A DNA stretch of 64,000 bases from Pseudoxanthomonas composti. Lineage in GTDB: Bacteria > Pseudomonadota > Gammaproteobacteria > Xanthomonadales > Xanthomonadaceae. Where the stretch lies: assembly GCF_004122095.1 (NCBI RefSeq), contig NZ_SAWZ01000002.1:656638-720637 (forward strand), written 5' to 3'. Below the pieces are notes generated by a model, which did not search any database, was not told the DNA's origin, and saw only the letters and a program-made list of their open reading frames with translations. Shown here one piece after another: positions 51,674-59,620 of this stretch. A program made the position numbers and the translations under genes. Position 1 is the first letter of the stretch, and every line of letters starts with the position of its first letter.

Positions 51674-53149
51674 TCAGCGCATCACGGTCCTGGCGCTGCC
51701 AGCGGCCTGCTCCGGCACGATCTCCACCACCTTCTCGCCCGGCGGCTGGTCCAGCCAGCCGCCAGCCATGGCGCGGTAGAGACCGACCACGGCCTGGCCC
51801 TGCCCCGCGCGCCCCTGGGCAAGCGCGCTTTCGGCCAACAGGCGTGCGTTCTCCGCTTCCAGCAGTTCCAGCGTATCGATGGCGCCTTCGTCGAAGCGCA
51901 GGCGCGCGATGTCCGAAGCCCGGGCGCTGGCTTCCGCCGCTTCCTGCAGATGCGTCAGCTCACCGCGGCTGCCACGCCAGCGCGCCAGCGCGTCCTCGGC
52001 ATCCTGCAGGGCCCGCAGCACGCTCTGGTCGTACAGGGCCAGCGACTCGGCCGCGCCGGCATTGGTGGCGGCGATCTGCGCACGCACCCGGCCGACATTG
52101 AGGAAGCCACCGCCCACGCCGACACCCAGCGTGCGGGTCTCGCTGTCGCGCTTGAACAGATCGCCGCTGGCCAGGGCCTGCGTACCGAACAGCGCGCTCA
52201 GGCTGATGCGCGGGAACAGGTCCGCAGTGGCCACCCCGACCTGGGCGGTGGCAGAGGCCAGGCGACGCTCGGCCGCGGCCACGTCCGGACGCCGGCGCAG
52301 CAGTTCGGCCGGCGCGTCGGTGGCGATGCGCTCGGGCAGCTGCGGCCAGGCCGCATCGGCGCTCAGCGAGGCCCAGAACTCGTCCGGGCGCTTGCCGGCC
52401 AGCACGGCGATGCCGTGCGCGACCTGCGCGGCCTGCGATTCCAGCGCGGGGATGCGGCTGCGCGTGCTTTCCAGCTGCGCGCGACTGCGGTCCACGTCGA
52501 AAGCGGTGGCAAAGCCCTCGCGCTGGCGCACTTCCAGCAGGTTGGCCGTGCGCGCCTGGTTCTCGGCGTTGGCCCGGGCGATGCGCAGCTGCTCCTGCAG
52601 ACCGCGCAGCTGGAAGTAGCGCGACCCCAGCTCGCCGACGATGGACACCTGCAAGGCGGCCAGATCCGAGGCACGCGCCTGCGTGTCGGCACGCGCCGCC
52701 TCGGTGGCACGGCGCAGGCGGCCGAACAGGTCCAGCTCCCAGCTGAAGCCGACCTCGCCCTGGTAGACATCCTGGTCGCGCAGGTCGCGGTCGAACATCG
52801 GCAGGCCCGCCGCACTGGAGCGTCGGTCCTGGTAGCCGGCGTCGGCCTGCAACGTCGGCGCCTGGTTCCAGCGTGCCCCGCGCAACAGGGCGTTGGCCTG
52901 GCGATAGCGGGCCAGCGCGGCGACCAGGTCGCGGTTGTTGGCCAGCGCATCGTCCACCAGCTGGGTCAGCAGCGGGTCGTTGAACTGCTTCCAGAAGGCC
53001 GGGTCGGCATCGGCCTGGGCCGCGGTCTCGGTACCGGCGTGCAGATACGTGGCCGGTGTCGGGGTATCGGGCCGGACATAGTCCGGCCCCACGGTGCAGG
53101 CGGCCAGCAGCATGCTCAGCACGCCGGCGGCTAGGGGTTTGATCACCAT
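51674..53149 (-). CDS. smeX: Outer-membrane efflux channel, SmeX-like (NodT family)
   Basis: A 491-residue outer-membrane factor. The lipoprotein signal has lipobox LAAC and is followed by TVGPDYVRP, the standard NodT-family start. Two repeated halves give the TolC-type alpha barrel (WELDLFGRLRRATEAARADT, RPDVAAAERRLASATAQVGV). It closes the tripartite pump with the SmeV- and SmeW-like proteins. It is the last gene of the operon and overlaps the short-chain dehydrogenase gene by 7 bases. The name rests on the operon order found in Stenotrophomonas maltophilia. Confidence 0.88.
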   Translation of the reverse strand: MVIKPLAAGVLSMLLAACTVGPDYVRPDTPTPATYLHAGTETAAQADADPAFWKQFNDPLLTQLVDDALANNRDLVAALARYRQANALLRGARWNQAPTLQADAGYQDRRSSAAGLPMFDRDLRDQDVYQGEVGFSWELDLFGRLRRATEAARADTQARASDLAALQVSIVGELGSRYFQLRGLQEQLRIARANAENQARTANLLEVRQREGFATAFDVDRSRAQLESTRSRIPALESQAAQVAHGIAVLAGKRPDEFWASLSADAAWPQLPERIATDAPAELLRRRPDVAAAERRLASATAQVGVATADLFPRISLSALFGTQALASGDLFKRDSETRTLGVGVGGGFLNVGRVRAQIAATNAGAAESLALYDQSVLRALQDAEDALARWRGSRGELTHLQEAAEASARASDIARLRFDEGAIDTLELLEAENARLLAESALAQGRAGQGQAVVGLYRAMAGGWLDQPPGEKVVEIVPEQAAGSARTVMR

Positions 53150-53889
53150 GGCAGTGCCTCGTCCATGTAGAAGAATCCGGCGGTGGGACCGTCCGGGCCA
53201 ATCAGCGCCAGGCGTACGCTGGTCTTGGCGCCCTCGGGCACGCTGATCTCGCCGCGCTGCTCGCCGTCGCTGTAGTTCATCTCGGTCTGCACGTAGCCGG
53301 GGTGGATGGTGTTGACCTTGATCGGCGTGCCGCGCAGCTCGTGCGCCAGGTGCACGGTCCAGGCGTTGACCGCGGTCTTGGACACGTCATAGGCCGGGAT
53401 CTTCATCTCGTAGATCGGCGAGGCCGGATCCAGATGCGCGGTGATGGAACCGAGCAGGCTGGAGACGTTGACGATGCGGCCCGCGCTGGAGGCGCGGATC
53501 AGCGGCAGGAAGGCGTTGGTCACCGCGACCACGCCGAACAGGTTGGTGTCGAAGGTGCGGCGCCACACGTCCAGACCCTGCTCGGAGGGCTTCTTGGTGA
53601 CGTCGTCCACCGCGATGCCGGCGTTGTTGACCAGGATGTCCAGGCGACCATGACGGGTCCTGACGGTGGCCACGGCCGCATCGATGCTGCCGGCGTCGGT
53701 GACGTCCAGCGCGATGGCTTCCACCGGCAGGCCCTCGCCCTGCAGCTTCAGCGCGGCCTCCACGGCGCGGTCGCGGTCGCGGCCGGCCAGCAGGGTGTGC
53801 ACGCCGGCCTGCGCCAGCTGGCGGACGGTCTCAAGGCCGATGCCGCGGGTGGCGCCGGTGACCAGGGCGATCTTCTGTGCGTCGTTCAT
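53143..53889 (-). CDS. smeU2: Short-chain dehydrogenase, SmeU2-like
   Basis: A 248-residue SDR oxidoreductase: NAD(P)-binding TGATRGIGLE, NNAG, catalytic serine in NVSSLLGSI and YxxxK in YDVSKTAVNAWTVHLA. The C-terminal part PEGAKTSVRLALIGPDGPTA is common in the SDR group of this operon type. It sits between the pump gene and the channel gene, which is unusual for RND operons but is the hallmark of smeU1VWU2X. The ATG at 53889 has a well-spaced AGAGAG; an ATG two codons earlier is possible. The substrate is unknown; detoxification of redox-active compounds is plausible. Confidence 0.88.
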   Translation of the reverse strand: MNDAQKIALVTGATRGIGLETVRQLAQAGVHTLLAGRDRDRAVEAALKLQGEGLPVEAIALDVTDAGSIDAAVATVRTRHGRLDILVNNAGIAVDDVTKKPSEQGLDVWRRTFDTNLFGVVAVTNAFLPLIRASSAGRIVNVSSLLGSITAHLDPASPIYEMKIPAYDVSKTAVNAWTVHLAHELRGTPIKVNTIHPGYVQTEMNYSDGEQRGEISVPEGAKTSVRLALIGPDGPTAGFFYMDEALPW

Positions 53890-53930
53890 TTGCATGCTCT
53901 CTTGATGTTGTCGTTGGAATGCGGTGTCGG

Positions 53931-56900
53931 TCAGACGGCCTGGGTGCCGTGGCCATGGGCGTCGTCATGCGCCAGCGTGGCGGCCTTCTTCGCCTCGTGG
54001 CGCGTCACCAGCTTGCGCAGGGCGACGTAGAACACCGGCGTGAGGAACAGGCCGAACAGGGTCACGCCCAACATGCCGGCGAACACGGTGATGCCGGTGA
54101 CCGAGCGCACTTCGGCGCCCGCGCCATGGCCCAGCAGCAGCGGCACGGTGCCGGCGATGAAGGCGATGGAGGTCATCACGATGGGACGCAGGCGCAGGCG
54201 GCAGGCTTCCAGCGCCGCCTCCACGATGCCCTTGCCCTGCATCTCCAGCTCGCGGGCGAACTCCACGATCAGGATCGCGTTCTTGCACGCCAGGCCCATC
54301 AGCACCACCAGGCCCACCTGCACGAACACGTTGTTGTCCCCGCCGGTCAGCCACACGCCCACCAGCGCGGACAGCAGCGTCATCGGCACGATCAGGATCA
54401 CCGCCAGCGGCAGGCTCCAGCTTTCGTACAGCGCGGCCAGCACCAGGAAGGCCAGCAGCACGGCCATCGGGAACACGATCATCGCCGCATTGCCCTGGGT
54501 GTCCTGCTGATAGCTCAGGTCGGTCCATTCCAGGGTCATGCCGTTGGGCAGCACCGCCGGCGCCATGTCCTTCAACTTGGCCATGGCCTCGGTGGAGGAC
54601 AGCACGCGCGGGTCGGCGCCGCCCACCAGGTCCGCGGCCGGATAGCCGTTGTAGCGGATCACCGGGTCCGGGCCGTAGCTCTGGCCCACGCTGACCATGC
54701 TGCCGATCGGCACCATCTCGCCGGCGGCATTGCGGGTGCGCAGGTTGCCGATGTCCTCCACGCTGTCGCGGAACTGGCCGTCGGCCTGGGCAATCACCTG
54801 CCAGGTGCGACCGAAACGGTTGAAGTCGTTGACGTAGCTGGAGCCCAGGTAGGTCTGCAGCGTGCCGAACAGGTCCGTCAGCGCCACGCCCTGGGTCTTG
54901 GCCTTCTCGCGGTCTACCTGCGCATCCAGCTGCGGCACGTTGCCCTGGTAGGTGCTGATCGGGAAGGACATGCCCGGGGTCTGCGAGATCGCCCCGGAGA
55001 AGGCCGTCGTCGCGTTCTGCAGCGCGCCGTAGCCCAGGCCGGCACGGTCCTGGATGTACAGCGAGTAGCCGGCGCCCTGCCCCAGGCCCAGGATTGGCGG
55101 CGGCATGATCGAGAACGCGAAGCCCTGCTGGATCTGGGCGATGCGCGCATTGATCTCGCCGTTGATCTCCGCGGCTGTGCGGCTGCGCTGGGCAAAGGGC
55201 TTGAGAGTGATGAACACCGTGCCGGTGTTGGGGGTGTTGGTGAACTGCAGCGGGTTCAGACCGGGGAAGGCGATGGCGCTGTCCACCCCAGGGGTCTGCA
55301 AGGCGATCGTGGTCATCTTGGCGATGACTTCATCGGTGCGTGCCAGCGAGGACCCTTCCGGCAGCTTGACGCCACCGATCAGGTACAGCTTGTCCTGCTC
55401 GGGGATGAAGCCGCCCGGCACCACCTTGAACATCAGCCCGGTGCCCACCAGCAGCAGCGCGTACACCGCGAACACCGCGCCGCGCTTGCCCAGGATCTTC
55501 GAGATCGAACCCTGGTACTTGTGCGAGCTGGTGTTGAAGAAGCGATTGAACGGGCGGAACAGCCAGCCGAACAGGCGGTCGATGATGCGCGTGGGGCGAT
55601 CCTTGGCCGCACCGTGCGGCTTGAGCAGCATCGCGGCCAGGGCCGGGGACAGGGTCAGCGAATTGATCGCCGAGATCACCGTGGAGATGGCGATGGTGGT
55701 GGCGAACTGCTTGTAGAACTGACCGGTCACCCCGGACAGGAACGCCATCGGCACGAACACCGCGCACAGCACCAGCGCGATGGCCACGATCGGTCCGGAG
55801 ACCTCGCGCATGGCCTGGTGGGCCGCCGCCAGCGGCGACAGGCCTTCCTCGATGTTGCGCTCGACGTTTTCCACCACCACGATCGCATCGTCCACCACGA
55901 TGCCGATGGCCAGCACCAGGCCGAACAGGCTCAGCGTGTTGATCGAAAAGCCCAGCAGGTACAGCGCGGCGAAGGTGCCCACCACCGAGACCGGCACGGC
56001 CAGCAGCGGGATGATGGACGCGCGCCAGGTCTGCAGGAACAGGATCACCACGAACACCACCAGCACGATGGCTTCCAGCAGCGTCTGCACCACCGACTTG
56101 ATCGAATCGCGCACGAACACGGTCGGGTCGTACGGGGCTTCCCAGGCCATGCCCTGCGGGAAACGCCCGCCCAGCTCGGCCATCTTGCCGCGCACCGCGT
56201 CGGACAGCTCGATGGCGTTGGCGCCCGGCGACTGGAACACGCCGATGCCCACCGCGGCCTTGCCGTTCAACTGCGAGCGCAGGGTGTAGTCGCCCGCACC
56301 CAGCTCCAGCCGCGCCACATCGCGCAGGTGCACGATCTCGCCGGCCTGGCCGGCCTTGAGCACGATGTCGCCGAACTGCTCCTCGGTCTGCAGGCGGCCC
56401 TGGGCGTTGATCGGCAGCAGGAAGTCCGAGGCGTTGGGCATGGGCTCGGCGCCAAGCTGGCCGGCCGAGACCTGCACGTTCTGCTCGCGGATGGCGGTCA
56501 GCACGTCGTTGGCGGTCAGGCCGCGCGCGGCCACCTTGTCCGGGTCCAGCCAGATGCGCATGGCGTAGTCGCCGGCGCCGAAGATGTTGATCTGGCCCAC
56601 GCCCGGCAGGCGCGACAGCTCATCCTTGATCTTCAGCGTGGCGTAGTTGCGCAGGTACTGCGAGTCGTAGCGACCGTCCGGCGAGGTCAGGTGCACCACC
56701 ATGGTCAGCGTGGGCGACTGCTTCTGCGTGGTCACGCCCTGGCGGCGCACGTCCTCGGGCAGGCGCGCCTCGGCCTGGCTGACGCGGTTCTGCACCTGCA
56801 CCTGGGCCTGGTCCGGGTCGGTGCCGGGCTTGAAGGTCACCGTGGTGACCAGCACGCCATCGGAGCCGGCGACGGACTTCATGTACATCATGTTTTCCAC

Positions 56901-57119
56901 GCCGTTGATCGCCTCCTCCAGCGGCGTGGCGACGGTTTCGGCGATGACCTTGGGGTTGGCGCCCGGATAGACCGCACGCACCTGCACGCTCGGCGGCACC
57001 ACGTCGGGGTACTCGCTGATGGGCAGCAGGGGCATGGCGATCAGGCCGGACACGAAGATGACGATCGACAGCACGGCCGCGAAGATCGGCCTGTCGATGA
57101 AGAAGCGGGAGATATTCAT
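53931..57119 (-). CDS. smeW: RND multidrug efflux permease, SmeW-like
   Basis: A 1062-residue inner-membrane HAE1 pump with 12 helices and two large periplasmic loops. It is closer to MexF/OqxB than to AcrB (MNISRFFIDRPIFAAVLSIV, SPTLTMVVHLTSPDGRYDSQ, FSINTLSLFGLVLAIGIVVD). The proton-relay pair is D410-D411 in GIVVDDAIVVVENVERN. It trades protons for drugs and hands them to the adaptor and outer channel. In S. maltophilia SmeW exports quinolones, chloramphenicol and tetracyclines; the same here is inference. It starts 29 bases after the adaptor gene. Confidence 0.93.
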   Translation of the reverse strand: MNISRFFIDRPIFAAVLSIVIFVSGLIAMPLLPISEYPDVVPPSVQVRAVYPGANPKVIAETVATPLEEAINGVENMMYMKSVAGSDGVLVTTVTFKPGTDPDQAQVQVQNRVSQAEARLPEDVRRQGVTTQKQSPTLTMVVHLTSPDGRYDSQYLRNYATLKIKDELSRLPGVGQINIFGAGDYAMRIWLDPDKVAARGLTANDVLTAIREQNVQVSAGQLGAEPMPNASDFLLPINAQGRLQTEEQFGDIVLKAGQAGEIVHLRDVARLELGAGDYTLRSQLNGKAAVGIGVFQSPGANAIELSDAVRGKMAELGGRFPQGMAWEAPYDPTVFVRDSIKSVVQTLLEAIVLVVFVVILFLQTWRASIIPLLAVPVSVVGTFAALYLLGFSINTLSLFGLVLAIGIVVDDAIVVVENVERNIEEGLSPLAAAHQAMREVSGPIVAIALVLCAVFVPMAFLSGVTGQFYKQFATTIAISTVISAINSLTLSPALAAMLLKPHGAAKDRPTRIIDRLFGWLFRPFNRFFNTSSHKYQGSISKILGKRGAVFAVYALLLVGTGLMFKVVPGGFIPEQDKLYLIGGVKLPEGSSLARTDEVIAKMTTIALQTPGVDSAIAFPGLNPLQFTNTPNTGTVFITLKPFAQRSRTAAEINGEINARIAQIQQGFAFSIMPPPILGLGQGAGYSLYIQDRAGLGYGALQNATTAFSGAISQTPGMSFPISTYQGNVPQLDAQVDREKAKTQGVALTDLFGTLQTYLGSSYVNDFNRFGRTWQVIAQADGQFRDSVEDIGNLRTRNAAGEMVPIGSMVSVGQSYGPDPVIRYNGYPAADLVGGADPRVLSSTEAMAKLKDMAPAVLPNGMTLEWTDLSYQQDTQGNAAMIVFPMAVLLAFLVLAALYESWSLPLAVILIVPMTLLSALVGVWLTGGDNNVFVQVGLVVLMGLACKNAILIVEFARELEMQGKGIVEAALEACRLRLRPIVMTSIAFIAGTVPLLLGHGAGAEVRSVTGITVFAGMLGVTLFGLFLTPVFYVALRKLVTRHEAKKAATLAHDDAHGHGTQAV

Positions 57120-57148
57120 GGTGTGGGTTCCCGTCGGCGCAGGGCCGA

Positions 57149-58357
57149 TCAGTGCGTGCCCGCGGCGGCGACGGTGCGCGCCGGCTCGGGCTGGAGCTTC
57201 AGGGGCTTGGCGTCCACCGGCATGCCCGGCATGAAGACCTTCTGCACGCCGTCGACGATCACGCGGTCGCCGCTGGCCAGGCCCTTGTCGACGATGCGCA
57301 GGCCCTCGGCCTGGCGGCCGAGCACGACGTCGCGGCGCTGGGCCTTGCCGTCCTTGTCCACCACGTAGACGTACTTGCGGTCCTGGTCGGTCATCACCGA
57401 GCGCTCATCGATCAGCGTGGCCTTCATCTCGCCGCTGCCCAGCAGGCGCACGCGGGCGAACAGGCCCGGGGTGAAGCTGCGGTCCTGGTTGTCCAGCACC
57501 GCGCGCACGCGGATGGTGCCGGTGCTGCGCGCGACCTGGTTGTCCACGAAGTCCACGTGGCCCTCGTGCGGATAGCCGTCCTCGCCCACCAGGCCGATCT
57601 GCACCGGCACATTGGTGTCGCGCGCGCCCGGGCGCTGGCCCGACTGGGCCATGCGCACGTAGCGCTGGAAGGTGCCTTCGTCGGCATCGAAATGCACGTG
57701 CACCTTGTCCAGCGACACCAGCGTGGTCAGCACGCTGGCCGCATCGCCGGCGGTGACCAGGTTGCCGGCGGTGACCAGCGCGCGGCCGGCACGGCCATCG
57801 ATGGGCGCGCGCACCTGGGTCCATTCCAGGTTCAGGCGCGCCTGGTCGACCGCGGCCTGGGCAGCTTCGACATTCGCGCGGGCTTCGGCTTCGGCCGAGC
57901 GGCGCTGTTCGACCGCCTCGGTGGCGATGGCCTGCTGCTGGGCCAGGCGGCCGGCACGCTCGGACTCGCTGCGGCTCAGCGTGGCCTGGCTGCGCGCGCG
58001 GGCCAGCTCGGCCTGGGCGCGGGCCAGTTCGGCGCGATAGCTGCGCGCGTCGATGGTGAACATCACCTGGCCCTGCTTCAGTTCCTGGCCTTCGACGTAG
58101 TTGACCTTGTCGATGTAGCCGGACACGCGCGGACGCAGCTCGACGGTCTGCACGGCTTCGACGCGGCCGCTGAACTCATCCCACTGGTGGATGTTCTTGA
58201 CCAGGACCGGGGCGACGCCCACGGCCGGCGGCGGCGGTGCGGACTGTTCGGCGGCGTTGCCGCTGCAGCCGGCGATGACCGCCAAGGCCAGCGCGCTAGC
58301 GGCCATCAGGGCCAGGCGACGCGACGTCCAGGTGGATGCTTGGAGGGAGATTTTCAT
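57149..58357 (-). CDS. smeV: RND efflux periplasmic adaptor, SmeV-like
   Basis: A 402-residue lipid-anchored membrane-fusion protein: lipobox IAGC, a lipoyl-like half (ELRPRVSGYIDKVNYVEGQE), a long alpha hairpin of about 75 residues (RAQAELARARSQATLSRSES), the second lipoyl half (LNLEWTQVRAPIDGRAGRAL), then a beta barrel. MexE/OqxA type. The ATG at 58357 follows AGAGG by six bases; the open frame upstream lacks a signal peptide. It is 135 bases from the smeU1-like gene, with a UUCG hairpin in the gap. Confidence 0.92.
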   Translation of the reverse strand: MKISLQASTWTSRRLALMAASALALAVIAGCSGNAAEQSAPPPPAVGVAPVLVKNIHQWDEFSGRVEAVQTVELRPRVSGYIDKVNYVEGQELKQGQVMFTIDARSYRAELARAQAELARARSQATLSRSESERAGRLAQQQAIATEAVEQRRSAEAEARANVEAAQAAVDQARLNLEWTQVRAPIDGRAGRALVTAGNLVTAGDAASVLTTLVSLDKVHVHFDADEGTFQRYVRMAQSGQRPGARDTNVPVQIGLVGEDGYPHEGHVDFVDNQVARSTGTIRVRAVLDNQDRSFTPGLFARVRLLGSGEMKATLIDERSVMTDQDRKYVYVVDKDGKAQRRDVVLGRQAEGLRIVDKGLASGDRVIVDGVQKVFMPGMPVDAKPLKLQPEPARTVAAAGTH

Positions 58358-58459
58358 GAGGAGCCTCTTGGGTGGAGGAGACGAGGAACAAAACAGCCCC
58401 TGCGTCCACGCGAGCGCGGACGGTCGGGAGAAGCGAATGCGATGCGGTGCGCAGCCTGC

Positions 58460-58481
58460 GACCTCAACCGAAGTTGAGGTC
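58460..58481 (-). promoter_or_regulatory. Intercistronic UUCG hairpin between smeU1- and smeV-like genes
   Basis: On the minus strand the RNA reads GACCUCAAC-UUCG-GUUGAGGUC, a perfect 9-bp stem closed by a UUCG tetraloop, among the most stable small hairpins. No U-tract follows, so it is not a terminator. It may mark a processing or 3'-protection site that sets unequal amounts of the dehydrogenase and the pump. Confidence 0.6.
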
Positions 58482-58492
58482 AAGCGCCGCGG

Positions 58493-59269
58493 TCATGGAG
58501 GGTCGGCGGTGCTGGCGCGTTCCAGTGGGTACAGCGGCTGGGTGGGCACGCAGGCCTTGCTGCCGGCACGGCCGATGATCGGCGCGGCTGGGCCCTTGTG
58601 CGTCATCAGCGCCACCGCCTGGCGACCGACCGCCAGCGCGCTGGGCCACTCGGCGCAGGCGTCGGCGGCGTTCTCCGGGGTGGAGATCGGGTGTTCGGTG
58701 GCCAGCAGCTGCACGCGCACGCCCAACTGCGCGGCTTCCTCGTGCAGCATCTGCGCCAGCATGCGGGTGGCCGCGGCGGCCACCGAGTAATGCCCGTGCC
58801 CGGCCCAGCCGTTCTTGGGCAGCGGCCCGTCCAGCAGCACGTAGTGGCAGGACTGGTACGGCGACTCCTCGTTGAAGCGTGCCAGCAGCGGCAGCAGGTG
58901 GCGGGCAGCGGCCAGGTGCGGCAGCACGTCCTGCTCGATCCGCTCGCGCAGCACGTCGGCCGGCTGGTCCAGCAGGCGCCCAGCCCTGGGCAGGCCCGAC
59001 AGGCTGGCGAACACGGCGCGCAGGGGCTTGCCGCGCTGAGCGATGCGCTGCGCCAGGGACTGCGCCGCGGCTTCGTCGGCCACCGAGGCCTCACGCAGGA
59101 AGGTCAGTCCCGGTTCGTCGGCGAAGTAGTCGGCCAGCGCCTGCATGCGCGGACCGTCGCGGCCGACGGCCAGCACCGGGCTGCCCACTTCCAGCAGCGC
59201 CCCGACCAGCCCATAACCGATCACGCCATCGGCGCCGAGCACCAGCGCTTCAGGATTGGACCGTCTCAC
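58493..59269 (-). CDS. smeU1: Short-chain dehydrogenase-like protein, SmeU1-like
   Basis: A 258-residue NAD(P)-binding protein of SDR type. The N-terminus PEALVLGADGVIGYGLVGAL holds a GxxGxxG-like loop, and LRAVFASLSG and HGHYSVAAAATRMLAQML take the places of the catalytic Ser and Tyr regions. YxxxK is not intact, so it may be an atypical or inactive dehydrogenase. It heads the efflux operon, as SmeU1 does in S. maltophilia. The GTG at 59269 has GGGAGG nine bases upstream and overlaps the stop of a 73-codon gene (GTGA). Confidence 0.8.
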   Translation of the reverse strand: MRRSNPEALVLGADGVIGYGLVGALLEVGSPVLAVGRDGPRMQALADYFADEPGLTFLREASVADEAAAQSLAQRIAQRGKPLRAVFASLSGLPRAGRLLDQPADVLRERIEQDVLPHLAAARHLLPLLARFNEESPYQSCHYVLLDGPLPKNGWAGHGHYSVAAAATRMLAQMLHEEAAQLGVRVQLLATEHPISTPENAADACAEWPSALAVGRQAVALMTHKGPAAPIIGRAGSKACVPTQPLYPLERASTADPP

Positions 59270-59487
59270 GGGATGTTTCCTCCCATATCCGGGATAATCC
59301 CGCCAGCGGGATGCTGCCGGACGCGCCGCGCCCCCAGCTGCACGCTGGCCCCGCCCTGATGGCGGCGCGGCGTGGTGAACTCGCGAAAGCCTTCGCCGGG
59401 CTTGCGATCGCGCAACGCGTCGCTGAAATTCCCAATACGCACGGGGGATTTCCAGTTCGACGCCAGCAGTCTCAGAAGTTTGGTCAT
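59266..59487 (-). CDS. Small hypothetical protein at the head of the efflux operon
   Basis: A 73-residue basic protein (MTKLLRLLASNWKSPVRIGN, FSDALRDRKPGEGFREFTTP, ending IIPDMGGNIP). I do not recognise it. The ATG has GAGG seven bases upstream, and the stop overlaps the smeU1-like GTG start, so it is well placed as a real, translationally coupled gene. It lies directly after the divergent regulatory region. No membrane segment or signal is seen. It might be a regulator-associated peptide or a leader; it could also be a chance frame. Confidence 0.55.
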   Translation of the reverse strand: MTKLLRLLASNWKSPVRIGNFSDALRDRKPGEGFREFTTPRRHQGGASVQLGARRVRQHPAGGIIPDMGGNIP

Positions 59488-59540
59488 GGCGGGCCTCGTC
59501 GGTCCTTCATTCGATGGACGACACCTTAGGCCGCAAATGA

Positions 59541-59578
59541 GGACTTGATTAGTCCGGATTTGAGGGAATAATCATCCC
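59541..59578. promoter_or_regulatory. Two palindromes in the divergent efflux-operon/LysR promoter
   Basis: GGACT-TGATT-AGTCC (59541-59555) and GGGA-ATAATCA-TCCC (59564-59578) have centres 23 bases apart, about two helical turns. They lie between the small gene (start 59487) and the LysR start (59621). Paired sites like these are typical of LysR tetramers, which contact a recognition and an activation site. Confidence 0.6.
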
Positions 59579-59620
59579 ACGGCCGGGCCAATCGGTTCGG
59601 CGGCCCACCATGGAGCCCCC

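Noticed and set aside
53877-57368. Open frame of 1163 codons on the plus strand opposite the RND pump gene
   Set aside because: It is an antisense shadow of the smeW-like gene. The translation is His/Gln/Arg-rich low-complexity text without any domain, as expected in GC-rich DNA.
59291-59301. GGGATAATCCC palindrome inside the small efflux-operon gene as a third regulator site
   Set aside because: It lies within the coding sequence near the ribosome site of the next gene; an 11-base palindrome is not enough evidence by itself.
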